From assembly GCF_013141715.1 (NCBI RefSeq), contig NZ_WHOA01000257.1, positions 60,689 through 124,688 of the forward strand: a stretch of 64,000 bases of DNA. The letters run 5' to 3'. Within the stretch, counting starts at the first letter, position 1. Each line of letters starts with the position of its first letter. This stretch comes from Paenibacillus phytorum (lineage in GTDB: Bacteria; Bacillota; Bacilli; Paenibacillales; NBRC-103111). Positions 17,896 through 25,856 of the stretch are shown here, piece after piece. A program made the position numbers and the translations under genes. The notes beneath the pieces are model-generated. The model did no database searches, had not been told where the DNA came from, and saw only the letters and a list, made by a program, of their open reading frames with translations.

Positions 17896-17910
17896 AGGGG
17901 ATATTCCCCT
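17896..17910. other. Short perfect palindrome upstream of the LemA gene
   Basis: AGGGGATATTCCCCT, a 6-bp perfect dyad with a 3-nt centre, 100 bp before the LemA start. A possible protein-binding site; TTGACC at 17934 and TAGAAT at 17961 downstream could belong to the promoter, but their spacing (21 bp) is poor. Confidence 0.35.
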
Positions 17911-18008
17911 CTCTAGTAAAATTTTGTAGAATCTTGACCTAATTTGTCATCCAAATATGCTAGAATAATAGAAATGCATGGAAATAATAGACAGAGGGGC
18001 TTCATTTT

Positions 18009-18563
18009 ATGAAAAGCAAAAGTGGTATATTTGTTATTGGTTGTCTAGGCTTTATCGGGATATTCGTATTAATTGCAATTATTAGTGCAGCTATGATTTG
18101 GAGTCATCGAAATACGGCTATTGCTCTTGATGAGCAAATTAAATCGCAGCATGTCGCGAACAAATCGAATTACGATAATATGTGGAAACGATTTAAAGAA
18201 ATGGCACAAGTGACAGATATGCAAGCGGATGATATCAAAAAAGTGTATACCGATCTGATTGCCGGTCGTTACAATGATACGCAGGTGCTTTTCAAAATTG
18301 TTCAGGAACAAAATCCTCAAATGAGTAAAGACGTGTACAACAAGCTCCAGAACGAAATTTCCGCCGGACGCACGGAGTTTGACCGTAATCAGAAGAAAAT
18401 TGCAGATCTGGTCCGTGAATATAATACGCATATTCGAAAACATATCGTTATGAATGCTATATTCCATTTTCAAACGATGGATGCAGAAAAGTTCATCATT
18501 ACGTCCGATCGAACGACCGATGCTTATCAAACAGGCAAAGATAATGAAGTGAAGTTGAGGTAG
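18009..18563 (+). CDS. LemA family membrane-anchored protein
   Basis: 184 residues. One N-terminal membrane helix (residues 7-30), then a long helical LemA-type domain: AIALDEQIKSQHVANKSNYDNMW and later VREYNTHIRKHIVM. LemA proteins are surface-exposed helical bundles of uncertain function, often encoded next to large membrane partners, as here. AGAGGGG lies before ATG 18009. The next gene starts only 3 bp after this stop, so the two form an operon. Confidence 0.82.
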   Translation: MKSKSGIFVIGCLGFIGIFVLIAIISAAMIWSHRNTAIALDEQIKSQHVANKSNYDNMWKRFKEMAQVTDMQADDIKKVYTDLIAGRYNDTQVLFKIVQEQNPQMSKDVYNKLQNEISAGRTEFDRNQKKIADLVREYNTHIRKHIVMNAIFHFQTMDAEKFIITSDRTTDAYQTGKDNEVKLR

Positions 18564-18566
18564 CGG

Positions 18567-19700
18567 ATGGTTTATTGGGCAGCGTTCTTTCTTGTTCTGA
18601 TTGTCGGATTCGCAATAGAGCTCATGATGGGCCGAAGGTGGGGACGGTTCGTGGGTGTCACGATTATCGCTGTGATCCTATTCGGCGGCGTGATTGGCAT
18701 AGACTACTACTTCCGCACCATGGATAGAGAGGTTTGGTCGGGTACAGTTACCGGGTGGGAACATAAAGAGGAATGGGATGAGTGGATTCCGGGCAAGGAA
18801 GAATGCACAACGGATAGCAACGGTCGTAAGAACTGCACCAAGGAGCGCGGGCATTGGGAGCACCACGAGGCGAAAAACAAAATTAAAACCTCAGACGATG
18901 GTTGGATACCTGTGAGCGAATCCCTGGATAGGAAAACTCGCTTTAACGACCGGTATCCGAACACAACGACGGAGCTTTCCAAACATTTTCCGCTCGGTAC
19001 GCCCTCGGCCTCTAAGCATACTTACACCAATAAGGTGAAAGGATCCTATAGTCTTTTTAAGCATAGCGAGATTGATCCGAAAGATTACCCAGATCTACCA
19101 AGCTATCCGGGTTATGTGACGAATTATATCAAGGTTGATCGAATTGTCGGTCATGTTCCGAATCAAGACAATGCATTGGATGTTCTTGCTGCTTGGAATT
19201 CAAAGCTGAATAAAGATGTGCCAGATCCAGACCAACCTGGGAAGACCAAGTCATGGAAACAAGTAAACCTCATCTTTGTTAACGTCGGCGTAGATAAGCC
19301 AAAAGAATACGGCTATGCTCTTCAAGATAATTGGCAAAACGGCAATAAGAACGATTTCATTGTTAGCTTCAGCCCAGCACCGGATGGAACCATGAAGTGG
19401 GCTTATGCATTCTCTTGGAGCGAGGTCGATATACTGAAGCTTGAGGTTCAAGATTATATGGGGGAGCAGAGCCTAACTAAGGATTTTGTCCCGATTATTG
19501 ATCATGTCGCTCAAATGGTGGCTGATAAGTTTGAGCGCAAGCACTTCGCGGAATTTAATTATTTGCAGTACGAACTAAGTAATATTTCGACCATCATTAT
19601 TTGGGTTCTCGAGCTGCTCCTGCTTAGCATATATGGCTATAAATCCGTTAGATCTTACATTCGCAGTCGAAATTCACATCATAATACTTATGAGTATTAG
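18567..19700 (+). CDS. Membrane protein coupled to LemA, unknown function
   Basis: 377 residues. Two N-terminal membrane segments (residues 2-50), a large hydrophilic domain (about 55-335) and one C-terminal membrane segment (340-362) followed by a basic tail. An early region is Trp/Glu rich with paired Cys (KEECTTDSNGRKNCTKERG), which could form a disulfide if outside. The middle is rich in Asp, Pro, Tyr and Trp. I recognise no named domain. It starts at ATG 18567, 3 bp after lemA, and must act with it. Confidence 0.75.
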   Translation: MVYWAAFFLVLIVGFAIELMMGRRWGRFVGVTIIAVILFGGVIGIDYYFRTMDREVWSGTVTGWEHKEEWDEWIPGKEECTTDSNGRKNCTKERGHWEHHEAKNKIKTSDDGWIPVSESLDRKTRFNDRYPNTTTELSKHFPLGTPSASKHTYTNKVKGSYSLFKHSEIDPKDYPDLPSYPGYVTNYIKVDRIVGHVPNQDNALDVLAAWNSKLNKDVPDPDQPGKTKSWKQVNLIFVNVGVDKPKEYGYALQDNWQNGNKNDFIVSFSPAPDGTMKWAYAFSWSEVDILKLEVQDYMGEQSLTKDFVPIIDHVAQMVADKFERKHFAEFNYLQYELSNISTIIIWVLELLLLSIYGYKSVRSYIRSRNSHHNTYEY

Positions 19701-19794
19701 CTACATCGTGTACAAGTGGATTTAGTACGAGGATAACCCAGGTGCGAATCGTGAGGAGAAAAGGCCGTCAGCCATTATGGGGCGCGGGTTTGCG

Positions 19795-19839
19795 GGCTGT
19801 GAGAGTTTGCCTTTGGGCAGGCTGCTGCAGCCTTTTTTT
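19795..19839 (+). repeat. Dispersed hairpin element, copy D (terminator-like)
   Basis: GGCTGTGAGAG pairs with CTGCTGCAGCC around an apical GCC-TTT-GGGC, followed by seven T. It is 95 bp after the LemA-partner gene and probably terminates that operon. It belongs to the same family as 10006, 13887 and 17820. Confidence 0.7.
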
Positions 19840-19879
19840 GTTTTGCAAGAGCGTCGAATATCAAGGCTTTCTGAATAGA

Positions 19880-19902
19880 AAAAGAACCCCATAGAGGGGT
19901 TC
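19880..19902 (-). terminator. Terminator of the exoA/DUF3817 operon
   Basis: Stem GAACCCC / GGGGTTC with a 5-nt loop; on the minus strand it is followed by CTTTTTC. It lies 44 bp after the stop of the DUF3817 gene. Confidence 0.75.
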
Positions 19903-19945
19903 AAAGAAGTGCTGTGATGAATAAAGCGGCTTGAACATCGTCCGT

Positions 19946-20320
19946 CTAAGTCCTCTTTTTCGGGTTGATGGGGCGACCCTTCTTTAGCTCTAACTCCTCG
20001 TTATGGATCATACGATCTTGCTTGATGAAGAGGAACGGGATGAAAATACAGCCAATAATTAGGAGTGCTCGGTTCATGTTCCAACGTCTATTCACAAAAG
20101 CGTGAACCGCCGTTAAGATGTAAAGTACGAACATCACGCCGTGAAACATACCACCGACAGAAACGAGTTGAGGCTGGTCCAAGAAGTATTTAAACGGCAT
20201 GGCTATAAATAGTAGGAAAAGATAGGATATACCTTCAATATAGCTTGTTAGACGCAAACGCCCTAAGGTAGAGGTTAGTATAATAATCGCTCCAATCTCG
20301 TTTTCAACGTTTGAATTCAT
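19946..20320 (-). CDS. DUF3817 small membrane protein
   Basis: 124 residues with three to four membrane helices. LRLTSYIEGISYLFLLFIAMP and the GGMFHGVMFVLYI helix are typical of DUF3817 (YdzA-like) proteins; the C-terminal tail is basic. Function is unknown. ATG 20320 lies 3 bp after the exoA stop without a strong ribosome site of its own, so translation is probably coupled to exoA. Confidence 0.85.
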   Translation of the reverse strand: MNSNVENEIGAIIILTSTLGRLRLTSYIEGISYLFLLFIAMPFKYFLDQPQLVSVGGMFHGVMFVLYILTAVHAFVNRRWNMNRALLIIGCIFIPFLFIKQDRMIHNEELELKKGRPINPKKRT

Positions 20321-20323
20321 TTA

Positions 20324-21088
20324 TCAGGTCAAATCGAGCTCCAATACGACAGGACAATGATCGCTGCCCAATATATCGCAGTCGATTTTTGCATCAGTGA
20401 TCTTAGGACCTAGTCTCGTAGAAGCAAGGAAATAGTCGATTCTCCATCCCACATTCCGCGCTCTTACGCCTGGCATATTAGACCACCACGAGTAGACATC
20501 TGTCCGATCTGGGTAGAGATGTCGGAACGTATCAATAAATCCTGCATCCAACAATTCCGTCATTTTGCCGCGTTCCTGAGGGGTAAAACCCGAATTATTG
20601 AGATTCCCTTTCGCATTCTTGATATCAATTTCATGGTGAGCAACATTCAAATCGCCGCAAACGATAACTGGCTTTTGGGCGTCCAATTGCAAGAGGTAGC
20701 TTCGAAAGCGATCTTCCCACTCCACACGGTAATCCAGTCTAGAGAGATCACGTTTCGCATTGGGTGTATAGACGGTCACAAGGTAGAAATTGTCGAACTC
20801 CAACGTGAGTATCCGACCCTCAGGCTCTTCGTTCTCCTCCATACCATATCTCACCGAGAGAGGTTGAATTCTTGTAAAAACGGCGGTGCCGGAATACCCT
20901 TTTTTAACCGCATAATTCCAATATTGTGTATAGGCTTCGCCCAGTTCTAGGTTAATTTGCCCTTCCTGCAGCTTCGTCTCTTGAAGACAGAATATATCTG
21001 CCTCCGTTTGCCCGAAATAATCAACAAACCCTTTATTTACACATGCTCTCAACCCATTAACGTTCCAGGATACAAGTTTCATCTTCAT
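20324..21088 (-). CDS. exoA: Exodeoxyribonuclease III / AP endonuclease
   Basis: 254 residues of the Exo III type (EEP fold). Motifs: LVSWNVNGLRA at the N-terminus, LQETKL with the metal-binding Glu near 37, CGDLNVAHHEID near 147, and the C-terminal GSDHCPV with the catalytic His. The enzyme cuts DNA 5' of abasic sites and degrades 3' ends in base-excision repair. AAGGGG lies 5 nt before ATG 21088. First gene of a two-gene minus-strand operon with DUF3817. Confidence 0.95.
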   Translation of the reverse strand: MKMKLVSWNVNGLRACVNKGFVDYFGQTEADIFCLQETKLQEGQINLELGEAYTQYWNYAVKKGYSGTAVFTRIQPLSVRYGMEENEEPEGRILTLEFDNFYLVTVYTPNAKRDLSRLDYRVEWEDRFRSYLLQLDAQKPVIVCGDLNVAHHEIDIKNAKGNLNNSGFTPQERGKMTELLDAGFIDTFRHLYPDRTDVYSWWSNMPGVRARNVGWRIDYFLASTRLGPKITDAKIDCDILGSDHCPVVLELDLT

Positions 21089-21197
21089 CTTTTCCCCTTG
21101 CTGCTTACAGTCATATATAATTCAGTGTACCATAAGTTCGTCCTTGTCGGCGATTTATGAAGATATGGGGGATTTTCTATTCTCACTACTCACTACA

Positions 21198-21274
21198 TAC
21201 TCATACTCATACCCAAACTCATACCCAAACTCATACCCAAACTCATACCCATACCCATACCCATACCCATACAC
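21198..21274. repeat. Minisatellite (12-bp then 6-bp units)
   Basis: Tandem units ACTCATACCCAA (about three and a half copies) change into CCCATA (about five copies). Both derive from ACTCATA/CCCATA. Copy number is likely to vary between strains by replication slippage. Confidence 0.9.
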
Positions 21275-21377
21275 ACTCACGCTTATATACTCTTGCACAC
21301 TATTACTTACAACTCTTACTATCTCAAATCAACTCCCACATCTCCCACATCTCCTTCCATTCGCTCCTCCACTTCCA

Positions 21378-21562
21378 CCATTGGATTAAATACAACAGAA
21401 ATTTGATTCCTATACGAAATCAGCCATTTGATTGGACAAAATCCAATCAAATGCTCAGAAATCGAGGTTTTGAGTCAAGTTCAGACGATTCCATTGGAAA
21501 TATCCAATGTAGCAGCCCATCCCGCTCTCAATTTTGGAAAAACACTGTATTTAATCCAATGG
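21378..21562. repeat. 185-bp element with perfect 16-bp terminal inverted repeats and inner palindromes
   Basis: CCATTGGATTAAATAC (21378-21393) is the exact reverse complement of 21547-21562. Inside are a 12-bp perfect stem CATTTGATTGGA / TCCAATCAAATG (21425-21453) and CATTGGA-4-TCCAATG (about 21492-21509). The word ATTGGA/TCCAAT recurs at every palindrome. It has the size and form of a non-autonomous mobile or structural element, but no target duplication is obvious. Confidence 0.8.
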
Positions 21563-21786
21563 AATGAGGACTGGGAAGAAGATTTGTATGAGGAAGCGTA
21601 GGATGAAGATGTGTTTGAAGAAGTGAGAAATCTAGATGTGTAAGAGAAAATGGGGATATAGGTTGGTATGAGAATCATTGAAATCAGAAAGCAGGGAATG
21701 GGCGAGAAGCAGGACTATGAGAATGTAAAGAATGAAAGTGGGAGATGAAATGGTATCTGAAATCGGATATGCCAAGTCACTCCTCC

Positions 21787-22461
21787 CTATATGTGCTCCA
21801 ACGAACCCTCTTTCAGTTCATAAAAACGAATGTCCTTCCCTCTAGCGATAGGAGACAGGCATCCCTTCTCCACCAGGGAGCGCAGCCACTTGCGAGCTGT
21901 TCGAAAATCAACGTCCAGATGGTCGGTGACATCTTTTGGACGAATCCACCTTTTTAGCCTCCAAGCTAAACGCAGCACTTCTTTTTCCATAACAGCGGCT
22001 GAAATAGCGGCTGAATTCGTTGTTCCATTTCGGATCATGCAAGGTCCGATGACCATTTGCAGGAGCATCCGGCATACCTCGGGACGATTCTGTATATCAT
22101 CGAAGGAGAAATGCATCATTTTCCACCCCATTGCGGTTAGAAACGTTTCTCGGTTCAGCGAGTAACTAAACTTCTCGCGATCCATATCTTTGACATGACT
22201 CTGGAAACCGTCACATTCAATACCAAAACGACCAAAGGGAGTTATGTAAGCGAAATCGATAAATTGGGACTTGCGATTCCAATCATAGATTTCATACTCC
22301 GGATGCAAGTGGTCGAGATGACCAAACAGAGGATACCAGACATTCTGGAGAAAAAGCTTTTCTGCGTATAAATGTCCCCTAATGAGACGCCCCTTTCTTT
22401 CACCACTTCTGAGAGCAGCATGATGATCAATGAATGCTTGATATGCAGTTTCAAATTCCAA
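21787..22461 (-). CDS. DUF559-like (PD-(D/E)XK/Vsr-fold) nuclease domain protein with C-terminal winged helix
   Basis: 224 residues. The centre (residues 60-125) has the pattern of Vsr/DUF559-like endonucleases: FIDFAYITPFGRFGIECDGFQSH then REKFSYSLNRETFLTAMGWKMMHFSFDDI. The D and E-x-D could be the catalytic acids. Residues 165-215 look like a winged helix (RPKDVTDHLDVDFRTARKWLRSLVEKGCL). It may act on nucleic acid in repair or defence; that is inference. It starts at TTG 22461 with GGGAGG 9 nt upstream. A terminator hairpin stands between its promoter and its ribosome site. Confidence 0.75.
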   Translation of the reverse strand: MEFETAYQAFIDHHAALRSGERKGRLIRGHLYAEKLFLQNVWYPLFGHLDHLHPEYEIYDWNRKSQFIDFAYITPFGRFGIECDGFQSHVKDMDREKFSYSLNRETFLTAMGWKMMHFSFDDIQNRPEVCRMLLQMVIGPCMIRNGTTNSAAISAAVMEKEVLRLAWRLKRWIRPKDVTDHLDVDFRTARKWLRSLVEKGCLSPIARGKDIRFYELKEGSLEHI

Positions 22462-22479
22462 ATGCTCAAACCTCCCATG

Positions 22480-22538
22480 AAAAAAAAAACGCCCTTCGCC
22501 AAAAGGCTAAAGGACGTTCTTCGTCTACGATTATTATA
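22480..22538 (-). promoter_or_regulatory. Promoter followed immediately by a terminator in the leader of the nuclease gene
   Basis: On the minus strand TATAAT (22533-22538, preceded by TTTGG) is followed about 15 nt later by a strong hairpin (22488-22518, arms AACGTCCTTTAGCC and GGCGAAGGGCGTT, loop TTTT) and ten T (22480-22489). The ribosome site GGGAGG of the nuclease gene comes 4 nt after the T-run. Transcription should mostly stop before the gene: attenuation, or a terminator for something else. Confidence 0.65.
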
Positions 22539-22678
22539 CCAAATAAGCATAATATAAGAAAATAGCATACCTATCTATCAGCATTATTGATTTATTTTTT
22601 CACTCGCATGCATGATATACTGTATTTATCCGATTAAGTTCATAGGTTTAATATTTAAATAGAAGGCGAGGTTTTCTT

Positions 22679-23611
22679 ATGACGAAAATTTATAGCAATT
22701 TGACAGAGTTAATCGGTAATACGCCGCTGCTTGAGCTCTGGAATTATAATAATCGGCATGGACTTGATGCCAAGGTTGTCGCGAAGTTGGAGTATTTTAA
22801 CCCGGCTGGTAGTGTAAAAGATCGTATCGGATTCGCTATGATTAAAGAGGCTGAAAAATCCGGTAAGATCAATAAAGAAACTGTCATTATTGAGCCCACC
22901 AGCGGAAACACAGGAATCGCTCTTGCTTTTGCGGCGGCTGCACTAGGGTATCGGTTAATCATTATTTTGCCTGATTCTTTTAGTATTGAACGTAGGAAAT
23001 TATTAAAGGCCCTGGGTGCAGAACTCGTTCTCACGCCATCCTCTGAAGGCATGTTAGGCGCAATTAAAAAAGCAGAGGAATTAGCTGCAAAGATGCCAAA
23101 CTCATTTATACCGCAGCAATTTAGCAATCCAGCGAATCCGGAGATTCACAGAAACACCACTGCCGAAGAAATATGGAAGGATACAGACGGTAAAGTCGAT
23201 ATTTTCATTGCGGGAGTTGGTACGGGAGGGACAATCACGGGTGTAGGTGAGATACTGAAACAGAGAAATCCATCTGTCCAAGTGATAGCCGTGGAGCCAT
23301 CCGATTCACCCGTTTTGTCAGGTGGCAGTCGTGGCGTTCATCATATTCAGGGTATCGGTGCCGGGTTTGTTCCAGATAATTTCCACAGTTCAATTGTAGA
23401 TGAAATATTTACTGTGACCAATGAAGATGCTGTAACGACGGCACGTGAACTGGCCAAAACAGAAGGTCTGCTGGTCGGCGTTTCATCCGGCGCGGCAGCT
23501 TACGCAGCAAGAGAAATTGCTAAACGACCTGAGAATAAAGGGAAGACCATCGTTGTTATCCTGCCAGATACCGGTGAGCGGTATTTGTCTACGAATCTAT
23601 TTGATGAGTGA
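22679..23611 (+). CDS. cysK: Cysteine synthase A (O-acetylserine sulfhydrylase)
   Basis: 310 residues, full length. PLP-binding lysine in NPAGSVKDRIG near 42, TSGNTGIALA near 72, and the phosphate-binding GVGTGGTITGVG near 180, all typical of CysK. It makes cysteine from O-acetylserine and sulfide in the cytoplasm. GAAGGCGAGG precedes ATG 22679. It is transcribed alone. No T-box or S-box was recognised in the 110-bp leader. Confidence 0.95.
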   Translation: MTKIYSNLTELIGNTPLLELWNYNNRHGLDAKVVAKLEYFNPAGSVKDRIGFAMIKEAEKSGKINKETVIIEPTSGNTGIALAFAAAALGYRLIIILPDSFSIERRKLLKALGAELVLTPSSEGMLGAIKKAEELAAKMPNSFIPQQFSNPANPEIHRNTTAEEIWKDTDGKVDIFIAGVGTGGTITGVGEILKQRNPSVQVIAVEPSDSPVLSGGSRGVHHIQGIGAGFVPDNFHSSIVDEIFTVTNEDAVTTARELAKTEGLLVGVSSGAAAYAAREIAKRPENKGKTIVVILPDTGERYLSTNLFDE

Positions 23612-23627
23612 TAGGTTAAAACGCAAA

Positions 23628-23666
23628 AGAAAGACCAGGAATCCGCGGTGGATCTCTGGTCTTTCT
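23628..23666. terminator. Terminator between cysK and the convergent MFS gene
   Basis: 11-bp stem AGAAAGACCAG / CTGGTCTTTCT. It has an A-run on its left, hence T on the minus strand, and so probably serves both convergent genes, though no long T-run follows on the plus strand. Confidence 0.65.
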
Positions 23667-23695
23667 GTGTTACACGGTTTATACGGAAACTGCCC

Positions 23696-25231
23696 TTAAT
23701 GCGTTGCGGCAACGAACGTTTCTTTATCCGTTTCTATCACGAGCTTCTCTTTGCTCATGGCAAAAGCGGCAGCTAAAGCGAGTACGGCAGGGATAAGTCC
23801 CCATGCAAATGTGGCCACGATGGAGGAGGAGAGTCCTTCTGATATTTTCCCAAGTACTTGCTCCGGAATTTGAGTGCGAGTCGCCGGATCAAGCAGAGCA
23901 TGCGGATCCTTAAAGTCTAGACCCTGCGGCATCGCGGATTGGCCGCTCCCCGTGAAGGCATCCGATAAATGCCGGGTTAACGAATGGCTTTGAATAATAC
24001 CGAAGATGGTGATTCCGATCGTCATGCCGAGTGAGCGAAGGAAATTCAGTGTAGAGCTCGCTGCCCCTCGTTGACTGGCAGGTACGGAATGTATAGCAGC
24101 GTTACTTAGCACAGAGAATGAAGCGCCGATTCCTAAGCCGACTAATATCATATAGGCAGTGATAAGCAAACGCGATGAATCTGGCGTCAACGTAGTCAGC
24201 AGTGCCATACCTGCCACAAGCATAATGAGGGTGGAGATCAGGATGGCTCGATATGAAAATTTACTAATGAGGAAACCGCCTGCGGTAGCTGTAACAACAG
24301 TGCCGAGCATCATAGGCAAAAGTACGAGCCCTGAGTTCGTTGCGCTTCCTCCGAGAACACCTTGAATGAAGATCGGAATATAGACAGACGCCGTAATGAA
24401 GGCTGCTCCACTTAACATCGCGATCGCATTGCTTGCCGAATAGAGGCGATTCCGAAACATCCGGAAGGAGATTATAGGTTCCTCTGCCCGCGTCTCCACA
24501 TAGAGGAAAAAAACAGTAAGAAGAGCAAATCCAGTAAATAAGCTAATGATCTGAGCGGAGTTCCACGCGAATTGTTTACCGCCAAGCTCCATGGCGAACA
24601 TTAGGCAGACGATGGCACCTACAAGCGAGAATGCGCCGGCCCAGTCGATACGCTGCTTAGTATGCTGGAGGGATTCCTTATAGAAGATGGCAATCATCAG
24701 GAAGGCAATCAGTCCAAGTGGTAAGTTAATATAGAAAATCCATTCCCATTTAATATAGTCGGTCATGTAAGCGCCAAGGAGCGGCCCGAAGATGCTGGAC
24801 ATACCGAAAACTGCTCCAAACAATCCCATTAGCTTGCCTCTGCTTTCCGGTTTAACCGCATCGAACATGATTGTGAAAGCGATGGGTACCAAAGCACCGC
24901 CGCCAATGCCTTGTATGGCCCGGTATAAGCTTAACTGCACGATCGAGGTGGCTGTTCCACAAAGAGCGGATCCAAGCATAAACACCAGGATACCAAAGAT
25001 GAAAAACCGCTTGCGCCCATACATATCCGATAGTTTACCGAAAATTGGCATCCCTGCCATTTCAGCGACCATGTAAGCCGAAGTTACCCAAACGAATTTA
25101 TCGAGTCCTCCGAGGTCTGCGATAATGGAGCCCATAGCTGTCGCGACGATGGTATTGTCCATCGAGGCCATTAGAATGGCTAGCAGTAATCCGGCTAAAA
25201 CAATACCGGTTTGATTGGTTGATTTCGTCAT
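23696..25231 (-). CDS. DHA2-family (14-TMS) MFS drug exporter
   Basis: About 511 residues with some fourteen membrane segments, the EmrB/QacA layout. Early helix ASMDNTIVATAMGSI carries the DHA2 acidic motif, motif A is GKLSDMYGRKRFFI, and motif C-like AVFGMSSIFGPLLGAY follows in helix 5. It exports drugs or metabolites using the proton gradient. Start ATG 25231 has AAGGGA 9 nt upstream; the longer frame begins at a TTG in that ribosome site. It is transcribed alone; no regulator gene is adjacent. Confidence 0.92.
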   Translation of the reverse strand: MTKSTNQTGIVLAGLLLAILMASMDNTIVATAMGSIIADLGGLDKFVWVTSAYMVAEMAGMPIFGKLSDMYGRKRFFIFGILVFMLGSALCGTATSIVQLSLYRAIQGIGGGALVPIAFTIMFDAVKPESRGKLMGLFGAVFGMSSIFGPLLGAYMTDYIKWEWIFYINLPLGLIAFLMIAIFYKESLQHTKQRIDWAGAFSLVGAIVCLMFAMELGGKQFAWNSAQIISLFTGFALLTVFFLYVETRAEEPIISFRMFRNRLYSASNAIAMLSGAAFITASVYIPIFIQGVLGGSATNSGLVLLPMMLGTVVTATAGGFLISKFSYRAILISTLIMLVAGMALLTTLTPDSSRLLITAYMILVGLGIGASFSVLSNAAIHSVPASQRGAASSTLNFLRSLGMTIGITIFGIIQSHSLTRHLSDAFTGSGQSAMPQGLDFKDPHALLDPATRTQIPEQVLGKISEGLSSSIVATFAWGLIPAVLALAAAFAMSKEKLVIETDKETFVAATH

Positions 25232-25284
25232 ATGATCATTTCCCTTCTTCAATCATTGATTTGTATAAACCGATTATAAACAAA

Positions 25285-25312
25285 CAACCCTGACAAGAGT
25301 CTGTCAGGGTTG
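25285..25312 (-). terminator. Terminator after the paired membrane-protein genes
   Basis: Perfect 11-bp stem CAACCCTGACA / TGTCAGGGTTG, loop of 6. On the minus strand it is followed by the T-rich TTGTTTGTTTATAA, 37 bp past the stop at 25350. Confidence 0.8.
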
Positions 25313-25349
25313 AAACCATATGAGGAAAAGAATTTCCTCTAGAAGTCGT

Positions 25350-25856
25350 CTATGAAATCGTCTTACGCTCCGGAAAGAAAATTCGGTAAAGCAGTAAATG
25401 AATAGTTTGCAAAAATAAATAGATTGGTATGGAATAAGTGAGCTGATACCCATGTTTGTAATGAAAAATACCAACGAGTACGCTAAGCCACTCGACACCT
25501 ATGCCCATAGACGTCCAAAGTAAGATGTAGGGTATCGTGTAAAAATCACGCACACCCCATTTTTTGTAAAAATAAATAAATATATAACCAAATGGTGCAT
25601 ACATCGTATAGGAGAAAATATCAAACAGCTGATAACGGGATTCGTCACCTACATCGTACAAATCAAAGGGGGGGACAGCGATGGTGTGATCAAACATGAG
25701 ACCAAAAACGACCCCAATCAATAAATTAAACAAGCTCTGTGTTAAGGTAAACATTTTTGGCAATATCCAAATCGCGAGGGTCCCTACGACAATCATCGCA
25801 ATGACGAACCATTCATTTCCGTTAAATCGATTATCGTAAATGGTTATGTCGTTCAT
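25350..25856 (-). CDS. Small membrane protein, CBO0543-like
   Basis: 168 residues with about five membrane helices. The conserved pattern FDLYDVGDESRYQLFDIFSYTMYAPFGY and WTSMGIGVEWLSVLVGIFHYKHGYQLTYS is what I associate with the CBO0543 family of Firmicutes, whose function is unknown. ATG 25856 overlaps the stop of the upstream gene as ATGA, and AAGGGAG lies 8 nt before it; a longer frame to 25940 is not needed. Confidence 0.75.
   Translation of the reverse strand: MNDITIYDNRFNGNEWFVIAMIVVGTLAIWILPKMFTLTQSLFNLLIGVVFGLMFDHTIAVPPFDLYDVGDESRYQLFDIFSYTMYAPFGYIFIYFYKKWGVRDFYTIPYILLWTSMGIGVEWLSVLVGIFHYKHGYQLTYSIPIYLFLQTIHLLLYRIFFPERKTIS

Larger units (their letters stand above)
21180..21770. other. 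Gene-free, strand-asymmetric palindromic locus
   Basis: The 698 bp between exoA and the nuclease gene hold no credible gene. The left arm (about 21181-21377) has almost no G on the plus strand; the right arm (about 21563-21757) has few C. The arms are thus complementary in composition around a centre near 21470, where perfect inverted repeats lie. The arms are not identical in detail, so this looks like a decayed very long inverted repeat or two oppositely biased tracts. Frames here encode only repetitive Tyr/Pro/Asn/Ser or His/Thr strings. Confidence 0.7.

Noticed and set aside
21144..21567. Open frames with Tyr-Pro-Asn-Ser or Thr-His strings over the minisatellite
   Set aside because: They exist only because the 12- and 6-bp units keep the frame open; no ribosome site and no non-repetitive domain.
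22562..22678. T-box or S-box riboswitch before cysK; T-box before ywiB-argS
   Set aside because: None of the conserved T-box (TGGN-containing) or S-box core words was found, and the leaders are too short.
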